Positions 1 to 12,740 are shown, counted from the stretch's first letter. The stretch: 64,000 nt of DNA from Owenia fusiformis (GCA_903813345.2 CAIIXF020000003.1:3746109-3810108); one strand, 5' to 3'. The notes: a model not told the origin generated them from the letters alone. Program-made: numbers and translations.

Positions 1-1189
1 GTAGCCGAGAGCCACAAACTTTCATCAGGTTCGAAAAGGCCAATTTCTCTCATATATACTCATATTTTATTAATTATCACCTACAAAGTATTGCTAATAA
101 CTATATGTAATTTCAATAAGGAAACTTATCTGGCTACATGTAAATTCAATATCAACACTAGATGTTCGCTCAACACGTCCTGGCTTACCTTGTGATGACA
201 AACCCTGGGTTTTCGCTATTTATAGTTTATCAACACCTGGACGCATGCGCATTTTATAGTTTATCAGGCACTTTAAGGTGTCGTTTTGACTCAAACAAGC
301 GTTGGAATATTAACTACATTTGGATACTATAGATTTAACTTGATTTAACTTTTTAAAACAAGTTTTATCATTCTTGTGACACACCTTTCTAATTTTGTTT
401 TTTTCCTTAATTACACAAAAAGAGAGGGATTTTTGAATATCAAAATATAAATATAAATAAATCAATGTAAAACAGGCTTACGATATGGTCTAATAGTAAA
501 CATGGTTTTGACAAACGTTTGGAGAAAAGTGTATGCCAATCATCAAATTGCTATATGCAAACATTAGGCTTTCACGATCAAGGCCAATATCGTGTGCAAA
601 TGATGGTTTGTGAGCTATCTCAATCTACCTTTTGACGGATGTCAGAGAACATTAAATACATAGCACTCTCTCTGACAGGCGATAATAGTATGATTTGCAA
701 TGGCATCAAGCTGGCTTTGGCATCTACGTGATGAGAACGCCGGCGTCCCAAATGTGAATTCTACACGTAATCAATGTCGTTAATGGTTTGGTGGCAAAAG
801 ATGTTTCGTTAAGACATAGATAAGCCATTTGATCTGCCGAGAGATGGAGAACAGCCACGCGGATAACAATTCTTATATTTTTCTATAAATTGCTTTGAAC
901 TCTTGTACTAGTATTTGATTTGGTGATACTAAGACTATTTTTATGTTATTTAACGAGAAATATGCGTACTAGTATTTTAATATCCGATAATCGCGAAAAA
1001 TTACTATTTAGTTTTATTAAACCGCATGCTAAAGTCTATGAATGTTTTGCGTTATTGAAAAATCGCCATTAAAGTTGTCCGTTCCAGTGTTATCGAGAAA
1101 GAAATGTTGAACAGATACCAATGTCCAAGGGTATTTCGATTGATCCCATGAAGTTGGGCTATGATGTCCTTGAAAGATGCACGGATATA
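1..1189. other. No gene recognised
   Basis: AT-rich sequence. I see no conserved coding segment, splice-flanked exon or clear repeat structure on either strand. Confidence 0.5.
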
Positions 1190-2179
1190 CAGGGTGGTCC
1201 AAAAAGTGAACCCCTGCAACCGGCTATATTTCCCTTATTACATGCAAGAATCCTTTCATAGTTTCACATGTTGTAGAGGTAGGTCTAAGATTTTTGTTGG
1301 TACTATACATTTTTCTTAGTATTGAAATTTGCAGAAATTATAAGCCCTAACGAAACATCACTGAAAATGGGTAAAATGTGAATTTCAATATCTGCGATTC
1401 TTCAACCCTTCAACAATCTTCCGATGGAAATCTTTTAAGCCGGAGTCTGGGAAACCTAATGTTTTCTGACTTTGTTTGGTTTTGAATCACACACAATATG
1501 ATGTAAAAATTAGCATCCTACCTCTGTTAGTTGCATAGTTATTGTGATCAAAAAAAATCTTCAATGTTTCCAAAGACGAGAACATCTTCTTCCAGTGAAA
1601 TTGCAACATAACCCTATATAGTCTTAAAATGTCAATATCTTCATTAATCATGGACCAATCCTTATGAAATATGACTCAAAACACTGAATATTAGATTTCC
1701 TTTTGATTTTTGTAAGATTTTATATGAAGGGCTTCTCAGATTTTGGGTCACAAGGGGTAACTTTGCCCCCCTCTACCTATTTGTGTAGGTAACATTCCTC
1801 TAAACTGTTGAATGGTTAAAACAGCTTCAAAATGGTCAATAAAAGTGTGAAATGGTGTTTTCTGCTCTAATAGTGTCCCATTTGTCATATGGTAGGGTTT
1901 AAAATTATAATCTTTCACTGAAAGCTTTTTTAAGATCATCTAATGTATATCAACATTTTCCGTCAATCACATCGGTAAAATTTTGCACAAAATCTAATTA
2001 AAGGCATGTTTGTTTAAGTCTTGTAATATCTTCGAAATTCAAGACTGAGAATAGATTATGGTGTCAACAAAAATGTTAGACCTTTCTCTATAAGATGATA
2101 ATATGAGCAAATTCATGCATGTATTAAGGAAAATATAGCCTGTTGCAGGGGTTCACTTTTTTGTTTTTGGACCACCCTG
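1190..2179. mobile_element. Non-autonomous TIR element, CAGGGTGGTCC ends
   Basis: A 990-bp element bounded by inverted repeats that begin CAGGGTGGTCCAAAAA and continue about 45 bp through GTGAACCCCTGCAAC and a GGCTATATTT block. The right end carries a few extra bases inside the TIR. Both ends abut TA (1188-1189 and 2180-2181), the target duplication typical of the Tc1/mariner superfamily. The interior holds no transposase motif I can see, so it is a non-autonomous or internally deleted copy. The superfamily is inferred from the TA duplication and terminal pattern only. Confidence 0.8.
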
Positions 2180-2239
2180 TAGGCTTAGCAGGTAATTCAA
2201 TAAGCAGTTCGCTTTCCCAAGAGGATGTACAGGTTATCG

Positions 2240-2480
2240 ACTTGGTAAACAGAGTTGCCAAATGGACGAGAGTGAAGGAGGAATATGAGAGGCGTGATTT
2301 GCTAAAATTAGTTTAACTCATATTACAACATAGGTTTACCATTCATGCACGATATACAACAATAGGAGATACGATTCAAGGTGCTAAGATTTATCATATA
2401 CATTGTGTAATATAGGATAAAGTAAACGGAATAAATGTGCCTTAATAAAAAATCACCGTGACACCGTGTGCAATTAATTA
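2240..2480 (+). repeat. Dispersed repeat, copy 1
   Basis: Matches 8068-8240 and 8265-8475 in the same orientation. Shared landmarks are a block with GAGAGTGAAGGAGGAATA, a block with ATTCATGCACGAT, and GGTGCTAAGATTTATCATAT followed by GTAAACGGA and GTGCCTTAAT. A further shared block, with AATAGATCTGA and ATCCGGTTGTGTCAC, lies at 3140-3175 and again at 8822-8855. The original duplicated unit was therefore larger, and later events broke it up. No coding potential. Confidence 0.7.
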
Positions 2481-3179
2481 CACGTATATATTATAAGTTT
2501 GGGTATACGAGTATTGTTCAATAAATGCTGGTATAAATGCCTCTTGCATTGTTTGTGAGTAAACCAAAATTAATTTTCGGGAGTGATTCCTTTACAAATA
2601 AGAAAATGAGACAAATTGTATTTTTAACGAGCCTCGCACATTTAAAAGTATACAATACGAATTGATTCTGTCCTGGATGACTCGAGTTCAGTCTAACCAG
2701 TGAATGACCCAAGATGATTGTAATAACATAGTCAGTTTATTGAGATTGAAAACGGTTAATTCATCACATTTCGTTCTATCTCTGGAAATACAAATATAAG
2801 TCAGTGTGATCCTTATTAGTAGTTAATTAAACTCATAAAGATCAGTCATGACCCAGAATATTAAAACATTTTGTCCGATAATTTTCTCGACGTATTTGCA
2901 CGACCTTTTTAAGATTAGATCATTCAATCGTTGTTTGACTTTGAAAGGCGCTATCCACAATATCAAAATAAAACACCATGTGGTTCAAATCAATACAAAT
3001 CAAGTTTAATTGTATTGGGGTTTGAAGTATTTGAAAAATAATTCACCTTAAAGTTGTGTAATTTACCGTGTAGCCGTATAACCCTTGTTATTAAAACCCA
3101 TAACTTAGATCCAGCAATTACAGGTCATAAAATCGTAATAAAATAGATCTGAGAAATCCGGTTGTGTCACAATAAGCTT

Positions 3180-6100
3180 ACCGAGAAGCAGAAAACAAAG
3201 TCCTCAGTTTACTTAGTCACTGTGTAGAAACAATTATTTCATTTAAGACATTTAAGTACCGAGATGCCATATGGAATTTATCAAGCAATGTTCTTATTGA
3301 ATTGAAACCCGCTATGTGCCCTAAGACGTCAGCTAATTTTCCGGGTATTACTCAAATATGAGCGCCGCTTTTGCGAAGGTAGTGTCCTTAAGTATGTCAA
3401 CAGCAATGTTAGATACAGCGAGGCGTAGATCTCTCTTTTTACTTTTGAGATTCATGTTAAATAGACTTCAGAATGACAACAAAATATCCCACGAAAAATT
3501 TTGCTCTCTTACATAGTTTGAGTGCCAAAACGTCATCGTATTCAGATACATTGACCATTTCAGCACTACCTAGCTCATCCATCCGCAGAAAATAGTCCCA
3601 AATATGTCACCCTTCATTGTTACGATCACATGTTCCCCAGTTATTCTGGGCATTATATGTCTGCAAATTAGAGTATTCTATCAAAATATGGTGCTGGAGT
3701 ATACCATTGAAGTCCCAAAACAGGTTCAAATAGTACTACTTTCCTTTCACAAATATACTCAAGTGTCGTGTCCTTAATTTTTGATGTTCGACTTAATGTT
3801 ATAATTATTCCGTTTGTATGGCACCATGATGATAATCATATTATCCTAGTTGAGGCTAAAGGTGCACCACTTCTAAATTAGCATCTTCTTGAAAGAAAAT
3901 GTGGCAATTTCGGCCATTATAAATTAAGTTCAATAGACACCACTTGTAAACACATTTGTTTCTTTACAAATGATTTATTGAAAATTGGTCATGGTTTTCT
4001 GTCAATTGTAACATGGAGATTAATACTTTATTAATTTTTATGTATGATTTTATCTGATTTTTGAATTCTATACATCATCCAGAGAGTTATAAGAAATGTG
4101 TAATTGTACAGTTTCTAAATAGCTGAATAACGCTGACATAATAGATGTCACCCTTGTTTGTCTTTGGTTTTCTTGGGCCACACCTTCATTCAGTTCAATG
4201 CTAGTAACTTTCAATAGTCACTTAATTTAATTTCAATGAATTCAAATATGCTATCAAAAATAAAGAAAAGTCATTAGAGGTAAAAAGTGGAAATATCTAA
4301 AAATCTCATGAAAAAACGAGATTTAGCGAGATTTTAAAGCTATTTAGAAACTACTCTATTCGGTAGTTAATGGTATCCTCATTACATTGAAAACTATATC
4401 ATTAATTGTACAAGGCTTTGTACACAGGTAAATGTTGTCGGAATAGTGATTAAGCTAGACAATTTTATTCTGACGGACTTTTAAGTACATGAAAAAGGGA
4501 TGAGAAAATGTTCTTACAGTCACTCTATAATTCTCAGATAGGTATATCCAAATACCGAAACTAAAACTCACAAGGGTAAAACACCGGCTATTGTATGTTG
4601 TAAAAGAAAATAATTCATTGCAAGTGAGTTTGACAACATGATGGAGATGTCCATTTGTCCTTTTGAGCGAATTGAAAATATATATCTTAATAACAGAGGA
4701 GTGAAAAATGTCACATGTATGTCGGCATACTACTCCTCCAACAGGACACCCCTTTAGTCAATAATTCAGAACAATGCATTCATTTGCCCCAAAAATATAT
4801 TTAAGGACGAACTTTTTTAAAGGTTTTAAGACGCTATCCAATTGACATTTCCAAACGAAAACATTGTAGAAAATCAATCAATCAACGTACGTCTAATGTC
4901 TAATTATACTAGTCTGTTGATAAAATAAATGATGAGTCTTTGATGGAAATTCTAAGCCTGACCAAACAATTCAATTTACATTGGTCAGTTCCAATTTAGC
5001 AGGTCATACAGCTTCGAAAAACTGTATTCATAAGCTATATTGAATAGGGTTCAGAAAGGCTAATTAGATTATTTATGCAACGTTCTAATGCATTGACTTT
5101 AATGATGCAATTCATAGAGTTTTGCGCTGTTTACAAGTTTTCCATGAATGTACCGAAATGATGAATATCTCGCTTTATTTTTACATTTTTTTCTTATTAT
5201 AAAAAGATGTGTACACGTTATTTAATTATTTAAATATTTTATAATTTAATTATTCAATCTTTATTTCTGTTTAGTAGTAAAGCATAGTATATATTCAATT
5301 GTGATTACATTAAATTGATATGCGTAAAACCAGTTTTACTGAAACAAGTTAGTAGTAGTAACCAAAACCCAAGAAAAAAATTAATATGTCATGTTGAAGA
5401 ACCCCAATTCTTATTACTTGGTACCTTTAGTATTGATATTGCTCTACTGATTCCTGTTTTTAAAAGCAAATCGCTTGGAGTTTTTTGAAGTTATGGAGGA
5501 TTTCAGCAATGGGCGATTTTCAAGAGTTATTTGAAAATATTAAATGAAATATAGGTTATCGAATGTTGTAATCATTAGATAAGACAATAAACTCTATCTT
5601 TGATTTTTATCTAGCATGTAGTAAATAAGACCAAATTTTGCTTTTCTATTTTTTAAAAGAACTAAATAGTATCTTATTATTGTTAAAATTGTTATATCTG
5701 TGGAAATCAAGAAAGTGTTCAAAAATATATAATTAGTTAAAAAATATGTCGGTAAAAAAAATCGAAAATTTAAAACTCTCTTAATGTGACAACACTTTTC
5801 GGGTATAGTTTTCCATGACAATATGTGTGTAGTTACCTATAAAGAGAGCTTTTAATGGTGAATTTCTTAATTGGATTTTTGAACTTTTGCTCAAAAAGGA
5901 CCCCTGTTAAACTTCGCCATAACTTACTAAAACTCCAAGGGATTTTGCTTTTGTAAAAACAAATCAAGGACTGTCTATATTACTAATTCCAAGCATTGAA
6001 AACAGGTGTTCTACAACAGGACATAACACCTTAACGAAGCGTCTTTAGAAATTTGTGGTTGACTTCAGCTTGTCATTACGATAACGGTATTTCGAAAAAC

Positions 6101-7170
6101 AGTTAAGATCTGCACTTTTAACCCATATCGTTTATGTAACTTAAGTGAGGAATTAAATCGACGATTCTGTTGTCTTCTAAACTATATTTTTTTTTCGCAA
6201 ACATGTACATTTTCTAAAACATAAGATCATACACGTTTGTGAGAAAAATTTCGTGGGGATTCTGCCTTCAACGCGTGGAATAAGGAAAAAAGAAAAATCG
6301 AACCTTCGACGTTACGATATTGTGTTACCGAAACGAACTAACCAACGTAATTGAGCGGATCAACAGTGCTATGAATGTGTCCCCAGAAAATCATACTTTT
6401 ATGCTCTCACGTTCCTAGGAAACAAGGCTTATCCTCCGAATTGATGGAAAGTAACACACATTTTCTTGATCAATCCGTAGCGGTTCGACATTATGTTAAA
6501 CGATTTAGTATGAAACCTAACTATTCCCTGTAGCAATTCGTAATGCAAATTTTGTAATCCTATAAATTAACCCTTTGAGGTAGTGATTACATGAAACTAA
6601 TGAGGTTAAAATAGGACTACAATTACTGTATATCGGAAGCACTTAACGCTTCATGAAGTGCTCTCGAGATTGGAGCGACCTGACCCAGATCGCTCTCAAA
6701 AGATTGAATATAAGGCTGAAGGTGATACTTGTTATACAAAAGGGAAATCATACGGTTCTGATAATATCTCTCTTATTTCTTTATTTTTCAATTCAGTCTC
6801 ATGAAATTTATGAATTGTAGGGGCTTTCAATTCAACTATTACTACAATAGGTCGGTCGACTAAATTCCATTGAAAAAATGAATAGGAAGCCTTGATATAC
6901 CGATTAACTAATTGATTATCAAAAAGTTCATGGTCCCCTTTAATAAGTAATCTTTAGTAATTATGTTTATCAATGATATATCATAGGACTTCAAACTAGG
7001 GAATTGTAAACGCTTGTGGTGTCTCGGATCATTACATATCCTTATGAATTGTCGTCTATGGAATAATATCACACTTATGGACGTAAAGTGCTGAGCATAA
7101 ATGATGACGTAATCAAACGCTTCATAAGTTATAGGTTATGCGTGGATAATGAGCACGCTATAAGTTATGC
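3180..7170. other. No gene recognised (about 4 kb)
   Basis: AT-rich, with only short chance open frames. I found no domain motif, exon with consensus splice sites, or obvious repeat. Confidence 0.45.
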
Positions 7171-7174
7171 CTTG

Positions 7175-7294
7175 GTCACATTTGCTCCGATTTTCGCTAC
7201 GGCCACGGCCGATTGAGTATTTTGTTCAAAATTGAATAGAATATTGGACAAAACACTCAATCGGCCGGGCATTTTTGCATGAATGCACATGTGA
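7175..7294. repeat. Hairpin repeat, small foldback element
   Basis: An inner inverted repeat of about 24 bp, starting CGGCCGATTGAGT and ending in its complement, has arms at 7206-7229 and about 7245-7267. An outer GTCACA/TGTGAC pair sits at 7175-7180 and 7290-7295. The GC-rich CGGCCG blocks stand out against the AT-rich surroundings. It is probably a MITE; no target duplication is evident. Confidence 0.55.
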
Positions 7295-8067
7295 CATTCG
7301 TGTCTACAATTAGGGTGTTAACCTGATCCTTCGGATTGGGATTGATTGATCCATGAGTTTTGATTGTGAGCCAAATTTTAGGTGATTATTCATTCCTGGT
7401 ACTTATTTCGATCTATTTCTGTAACTGTATTTTTAAATAAGGCCTCTACATGGTAATTCCTGTTTATTGGTTATCAGTTTGAGAAAACGACCCTGAAACC
7501 AACCAGGCTTTTTTCTTCACCTTTGAAATACAAAATAAGTTTCGAAAAGCCATTTTGGATTTAGTGGCCATATTGAAACAAATCTCCAAAAATGTAAAAA
7601 AGTGGTTGGTTAAGAGAAGTTCCCGGATGTTTACCTGGCACTCAAAAGCACTAGTAATTGTAAAGGCCTAACAAATTAGCTAGAGAAGAAAAGTTTAGTC
7701 GTTCATTTTTCATTATTAAGTTGTTTTGGGAGCATTAGTCCTGACGTTAATTCAAATATTTAGCTTAAGATGTCATTTTGACTAGAACAAGAGACGCGCT
7801 ACATTTGGTTATCGTAAATTGAACTTGGCTTAATCATTTTTCATGCAAACTGTGTTTCGTATGATATTAGTGGTTTTGCATAGTGTTTCGTATGAAATTA
7901 AGTGGGTTTGCATTGCGTTTCGTATTTAGCCCAATGACATCGACTGTATCGCAATATCATATTATGCTAAAAATAAAAATGTCAACAGCCTTGGCAGGAA
8001 ATTCAGTGAGGATTTGGAATTTCCACATTGAAAGACGGGAGGGTAGGGTTAGAATGAAATATGTGGT

Positions 8068-8240
8068 TAGCTATGATTTGTATACATGTACTTTACCATT
8101 CATGCACGATGTACCACAAAATGAGATAAGACCCAAGGTGCTAAGATTTATCATATTCATTGTGCAATTTAGGCTAAGTAAACGGAGTGAACGTGCCTTA
8201 ATTAAAAATCATTAATTGAAGAGACAACGAGTGCAATCAA
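8068..8240 (+). repeat. Dispersed repeat, copy 2
   Basis: Second copy of the repeat at 2240-2480. It keeps the ATTCATGCACGATGTACC block, the GGTGCTAAGATTTATCATAT block and the GTGCCTTAAT block. Confidence 0.65.
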
Positions 8241-8264
8241 AAGTTCGGGTATACGAGTATTGGT

Positions 8265-8475
8265 ACGCAAATTAGTTTCCAAATGGAAGAGAGTGAAGGA
8301 GGAATACGAGAGGTGTTATTTGCTAAAAATTAGTTTAACTCATATTAAAGCATAAGCTTACAATTCATGCACGATGTACCACAAAAGGAGATAACCCACG
8401 GTGCTAAGATTTATCATATACACTGTGTAATATAGAATAGAGTAAACGGAATGAATGTGCCTTAATTAGAATTAA
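8265..8475 (+). repeat. Dispersed repeat, copy 3
   Basis: Third copy, immediately downstream of copy 2 and in the same orientation. It keeps the upstream GAGAGTGAAGGAGGAATA block that copy 1 also has. With copy 2 it forms a short tandem pair. Confidence 0.65.
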
Positions 8476-8544
8476 AGAAGCAACATTAGCAATCCAACAA
8501 GTTGGTATATTCAATTAGAATTTAGCAAGGGGGGGAACATTTCA

Positions 8545-9060
8545 ATTAAGGAAAAATAATCGGGCTCCAAAACCGAAAATAGTACGAAAAGTGATCATGC
8601 GACTTACATCAGGTTTGCACTTTGTTGGTAAGCATCTGAAATGAATAGATTGAGGATTAGGTGCAATTTCATGTAGATCGAATAATTATTTCTGATATGA
8701 TTACTGAACCCTCGAAACCATCTAAGGGTTAAAGTTGTGTGATTTATAAGGAATCAGCCAATCACCTCTCTTATTACAAATGATAACTTATATCAAACAA
8801 TTACGTATCATAAAAACGGAATAAAATAGATCTGAAAAATCCGGTTGTGTCACTTTTGGCTGAAAACAACATTTTCTTTTTAACCCTTAAATGGTTTTTG
8901 GGGTCCGTTTGGACCTCAGAGCTCATTCTTTGCAATAATTATATCAGAAATAATCATTCTATCAACATGAAATTCCATCTAATCCTCAATTAATTCAATT
9001 CCTTTCAGATAAAACAAACCAGATATAAATCGCATTATGACTTTTTGTGCTACCTGAGGC
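8545..9060. repeat. Inverted repeat pair, about 190-bp arms
   Basis: The left arm (about 8545-8735) and right arm (about 8878-9060) are diverged reverse complements. Shared blocks include TTGAGGATTAG, ATTATTTCTGATAT and TTAAGGGTTAAA. The spacer (8736-8870) contains the AAATAGATCTGA and TCCGGTTGTGTCAC blocks that belong to the dispersed repeat of 2240-3175. The arms therefore flank older repeat DNA. No coding content. Confidence 0.6.
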
Positions 9061-9104
9061 CAAAGAACATCACTGTCACTGAAACATATTCAATTAATAC
9101 AGTA

Positions 9105-9137
9105 TACTCCTCAAAAAAAGTTAAGGACCACTTTTTA
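9105..9137 (+). repeat. Left terminal inverted repeat of Tc1-like element
   Basis: Begins TACTCCTCAAAAAAAGTTAA, continues GGACCACTTTTT, and is preceded by a TA target duplicate. It mirrors 10651-10683. Confidence 0.9.
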
Positions 9138-9410
9138 CTTTTTGTATAACTTTTTCAAATGACATTGTTTACAGCTAAAAGTGCTATTATATAACTGCAC
9201 TGAGTGCCCTCAATCACACTCAAATCAACTGCATACATGATCAGTTTCAGCTTTTGCATAATATGTTCTGGTTCATTACACATCCTGAATTGTTGGTTTT
9301 TAGGGGCATGGACTGACCTCATGGAGTGTAACAAAAGGTGGGTCAAATGCATTTTCTTGCATAACTTACACTATTGCTTACATTACTTACAATCAGACAA
9401 CATTTTGACA

Positions 9411-10346
9411 ATGCCAAGACGTCGCTTGAATGCAACTGAGGTTGCTAGAGCACTAGGGATGCTGGAAGCTGGCTTTAGCCAGCGAAGGGTAGGTGAAGTG
9501 ATGGGTGTATCCCATAGTGTCATAAATCGAGTAAGCCAACGGCACTGGGAGACAGGGCAATACACACAGAGGCCCCGCAGTGGCCGACCATCTGCAACAA
9601 CCCCCAGAAATGACCGCTATTTGATGAATCTCAGCCTCCGCAACCGCTTTAGTAGTGCCCGTCGACTCAATAATGCCTTTGCTGATGCTACTGGAGTCAT
9701 TGTTTCCACTCAAACCATCCGTAACAGACTTCATAGAGCCAATATGCATGCCCGAAGGCCTGTAACGCGTGTCCCACTGACCCCTGCCCACAGAAGAATC
9801 CGTCTCAACTGGGCCCGTGAGCATGTCAGATGGACCCGACAGCAGTGGGGCCATGTTCTGTTCACTGATGAGAGCAGGTTCACTCTTGATCACAATAATG
9901 GACGTTTTAGAGTCTACAGAAGACAAGGAGAGAGATATGCTGATGCTTGTGTCACAGAACATGGCTGCTATGGAGGAGGCAGCATCATGGTGTGGGGAGG
10001 CATTTCCTATGATAACCGTACTCGGCTGTATGTGGTTCTCGGGGGATCAATGACAGGCGTACGATACAGGGATGAGGTCATTGTTCCCATTGTGTTACAC
10101 TTTGCAGAAAATGCTGGGGAAAACTTTGTTTTTATGGATGACAATGCCCGCCCCCACCGAGCTAGGGTGGTGACCGAGTACCTAGAGGACCATGGGATCG
10201 ACCACATGGACTGGCCTGCAAGATCACCAGACTTAAATCCGATTGAGCATACCTGGGACATGTTGGGGAGGAGTATTGAAGAGCTTGAAGTTCAACTAGG
10301 TGGGATACAGCAGCTAGCAATTGCTCTAGAGGCTGCATGGACGTAA
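9411..10346 (+). CDS. Tc1-family transposase (DD34E), C-terminus disrupted
   Basis: The transposase of the surrounding element cuts and reinserts it at TA sites in the nucleus. The start is taken at the ATG of MPRRRLN, because the 69 upstream in-frame codons look like untranslated sequence. It encodes 311 residues. An N-terminal helix-turn-helix region (about 7-110, with VGEVMGVSHSVINRV and a GRPSATTPR linker) binds DNA. The DDE catalytic domain follows: D153 in FTDESRF, D244 in FMDDNARPH, and E279 in DLNPIEHTW. There are 34 residues between the second D and the E, the Tc1 spacing. The frame ends at a TAA after AAWT. Just downstream, in another frame, the usual family tail is still readable (DVNDLINSMRRRC, a stop, then AVIAARGGHTRY). 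One frameshift and one further stop have therefore removed about 30 C-terminal residues. All catalytic residues are intact, but full activity is doubtful. Confidence 0.92.
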   Translation: MPRRRLNATEVARALGMLEAGFSQRRVGEVMGVSHSVINRVSQRHWETGQYTQRPRSGRPSATTPRNDRYLMNLSLRNRFSSARRLNNAFADATGVIVSTQTIRNRLHRANMHARRPVTRVPLTPAHRRIRLNWAREHVRWTRQQWGHVLFTDESRFTLDHNNGRFRVYRRQGERYADACVTEHGCYGGGSIMVWGGISYDNRTRLYVVLGGSMTGVRYRDEVIVPIVLHFAENAGENFVFMDDNARPHRARVVTEYLEDHGIDHMDWPARSPDLNPIEHTWDMLGRSIEELEVQLGGIQQLAIALEAAWT

Positions 10347-10650
10347 GAGATGTCAATGACCTCATAAACTCGATGAGACGGCGATGTTAAGCTGTTATTG
10401 CAGCTAGAGGTGGCCATACTCGATATTGAGACTGATTTAAAGACATTCAAACCAAAATTTTGAAAAAATGTGTTTTGACTTTTGATCCTGTATGTCCATT
10501 TTGAGATCCGTCCAAGTGCTCACCAAAAAATGGCATCAAATGAAGTGAAAAATGTTTCATTTCTGTTTTACAATAAGAACACAATCTAGACAAATAAAAC
10601 GTGAAAGAATAGCACCTCATTATCTACATTGAAAAAAGTTATGTGGAAAT

Positions 10651-10683
10651 AAAAAAGTGGTCCTTAACTTTTTTTGAGGAGTA
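10651..10683 (-). repeat. Right terminal inverted repeat of Tc1-like element
   Basis: Reverse complement of the left TIR, ending AACTTTTTTTGAGGAGTA and followed by TA. Confidence 0.9.
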
Positions 10684-10689
10684 TATAAA

Positions 10690-11500
10690 TGCTACGAAAT
10701 GTTACAAAATGCTAAAACACCTGACCCCTTATGATTAGGTTTACACATATTTTCATGCTTTCATGATAAATAATGCATACATATTCTGAAAGGTAATAGA
10801 TTAACCAGTATGTACAACTGAAGTCAGGATGAAAAAAGCTTCTTCTCTTGTTGCAAAGTAATTGCAAAATATATCTTGGACCCAAAAACCTTTAGAGAGT
10901 GTAAAAAACAAAAAAAACATTTATGGGTTAATGAGTCTAGAAAATAGTTTTCCATTTACAAATGAAATATTGAAGTACAAACGTTGGTTATGGCTTATTA
11001 AGCAAATGCTGTTTGAAACCGGCCATAATAAGTTCGTTGACTGTCGGCTAATCTGCCATTATGATAGCTCAAATGACAGGGCGCTAATTTTGTAACTTAG
11101 GCAGTGTGGCATACTCGTGTCAACAGCAAGGTCACATATAGCCAGAGGAGACTTCCGCATTACGGAGACTGAAGTTAATTGTCATTATTTTTGCAATTAA
11201 GATTGATTTCACGTAATCATCAATTGCGTAAATGATTATAATCATTATGTGGTCTTTGTGGAGGTTCTGCACAAGAATTCAATCATCGAGCTAGTTCTTT
11301 AAATTCCAGTTTTTAGACAAGCACCTATTTAATAGAACATGTAGAGGTTTTGGTCATTTGTTGGAATGATGCCTGTTAACGCTTTTCCTTTTAATAGACA
11401 CTTTGTTACAGCCTATACCAGTTCGAAAAACAAGCACATGCTCTGTTTTATTGACTTAAATTAACTTTAATTATGCATATCTATATTCTCACAATGTAGA
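10690..11500. other. No gene recognised
   Basis: AT-rich single-copy-looking sequence with short chance frames only. Confidence 0.4.
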
Positions 11501-11516
11501 TATGCGGGATTCAGCC

Positions 11517-11700
11517 CCGTAGCCAGTGGAAGCGGAGGGGCGCCTCCTCCCTCCCTCCTCGGTGATAAAAGCATTCAGTTGTTCACCATTCTTAGCACTT
11601 TTCACACGATTGTTTGCAAAAACTGTTAAAAAGCTCCCCACTTGGCAAAAACACTTGGTAAAACCGCTCCCTCTTGATAAATCCTGACTGCGGGCCTGGG
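11517..11700 (+). repeat. MITE of the CCCGTAGCCAG type, degraded
   Basis: The left end CCCCGTAGCCAGTGG and the right-end remnant AATCCTGACTGCGGGCCTGG match the terminal pattern of the clearer element at 15389-15602. The interior has the same GTTGTTCACCATTCT and AGCACTTTTCA blocks. It overlaps the first 130 bp of the tandem duplication that follows. Confidence 0.6.
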
Positions 11701-12740
11701 ATTAACGTCAATTGCATCCCCATGTTTAGTCAATAGCACCCCTGCTTACATCCTCATTTTCTCAAAAGAGCTAAAGTTGATCGAGTCTCAACAGGTAGAT
11801 TCATATGAGAGAGTATTGTTGGAATCCCCTTTCAAATGTAAGAAAATTGGGTTTTAAACAGGACATTATAATTAAAGCTTAAATAAGGCCTTTTTGAAAG
11901 TGCTGGTTAGCTTTATGTTGTCAGTTACTTAATTGGTCGTCAAGATTTAGTCGATGTCACAGTGATACACTTTAAATTAATTATAGCCTGAATGAGTAGG
12001 CGGGTCCCTGACAAGGTCAGGGGCGCATCAAGTGCTATTTTATCTGCAAACGTGAAACAACTCAAGGGTCAACAGTTATAAAACTACTGGTACTTGTAGC
12101 ACTTTTAGAGATGATGAACTTATCATTTTACCTTTCTTCCTATTATCTAGCATTTCAAAAGCATTCAGTTGTTCACAATTCTGAGCACTTTTCAAATGGT
12201 TGTTTGCCAAAACTGTTAACCCCCCCCCCCACCCCCACTTGGCAAAAACCCTTGGTAAAACCGCTCCCTCTTGATAAATCCTGACTGCGGGCCTGGGATT
12301 AACGTCAATTGCATCCCCATGTTTAGTCAATAGCACCCCTGCTTACATCCTCATTTTCTCAAAAGAGCTAAAGTTGATCGAGTCTCAACAGGAGATACAC
12401 ATGAGAGAGTATTGTTGGAATCCCTTTTCAAATGTAAGAAAATTGGGTTTTAAACAGGACATTAAAGCTTAAATAAGGCCTTTTTGAAAGTGCTGGTTAG
12501 CTTTATGTTGTCAGTTACTTAATTGGTCGTCAAGATTTAGTCGATGTCACAGTGATACACTTTAAATTAATTATAGCCTGAAGGAGTAGGCGGGTCCCTG
12601 ACAAGGTCAGGGGCGCATCAAGTCCTCTTTTATCTGCAAACGTGAAACAACTCAAGGGTCAACAGTTATAAAACTACTGGTAATTGTAGCACTTTTAGAT
12701 ATGATGAACTTATCATTTTACCCTTCTTCCTATTATCTAG
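11571..12740 (+). repeat. Tandem duplication, two 590-bp copies
   Basis: Copy 1 (11571 to about 12150) and copy 2 (12161-12740) are nearly identical with a period of 590 bp. Anchors are GCATTCAGTTGTTCAC at 11571 and 12161, and TTCCTATTATCTAG ending at 12150 and 12740. Copy 2 has a C-run (about 12221-12231) where copy 1 has AAAAAGCTCC. The duplicated unit includes the right half of the CCCGTAGCCAG-type MITE plus about 450 bp of flanking DNA. The high similarity suggests a recent event. Confidence 0.9.

Larger units (their letters stand above)
9105..10683 (+). mobile_element. Tc1-like DNA transposon, near complete
   Basis: A 1.58-kb element with TIRs that start TACTCCTCAAAAAAAGTTAA and run about 31 bp with almost no mismatch. 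It is flanked by TA on both sides (9103-9104 and 10684-10685). It contains a single transposase frame on the plus strand. TIR identity and the long open frame indicate recent activity. The superfamily follows from TA duplications, single-gene architecture and the DD34E catalytic spacing. Confidence 0.93.

Noticed and set aside
9453-9962. Open frame antisense to the Tc1 transposase
   Set aside because: It is the mirror of a well-supported coding frame, with no motif or signal of its own.
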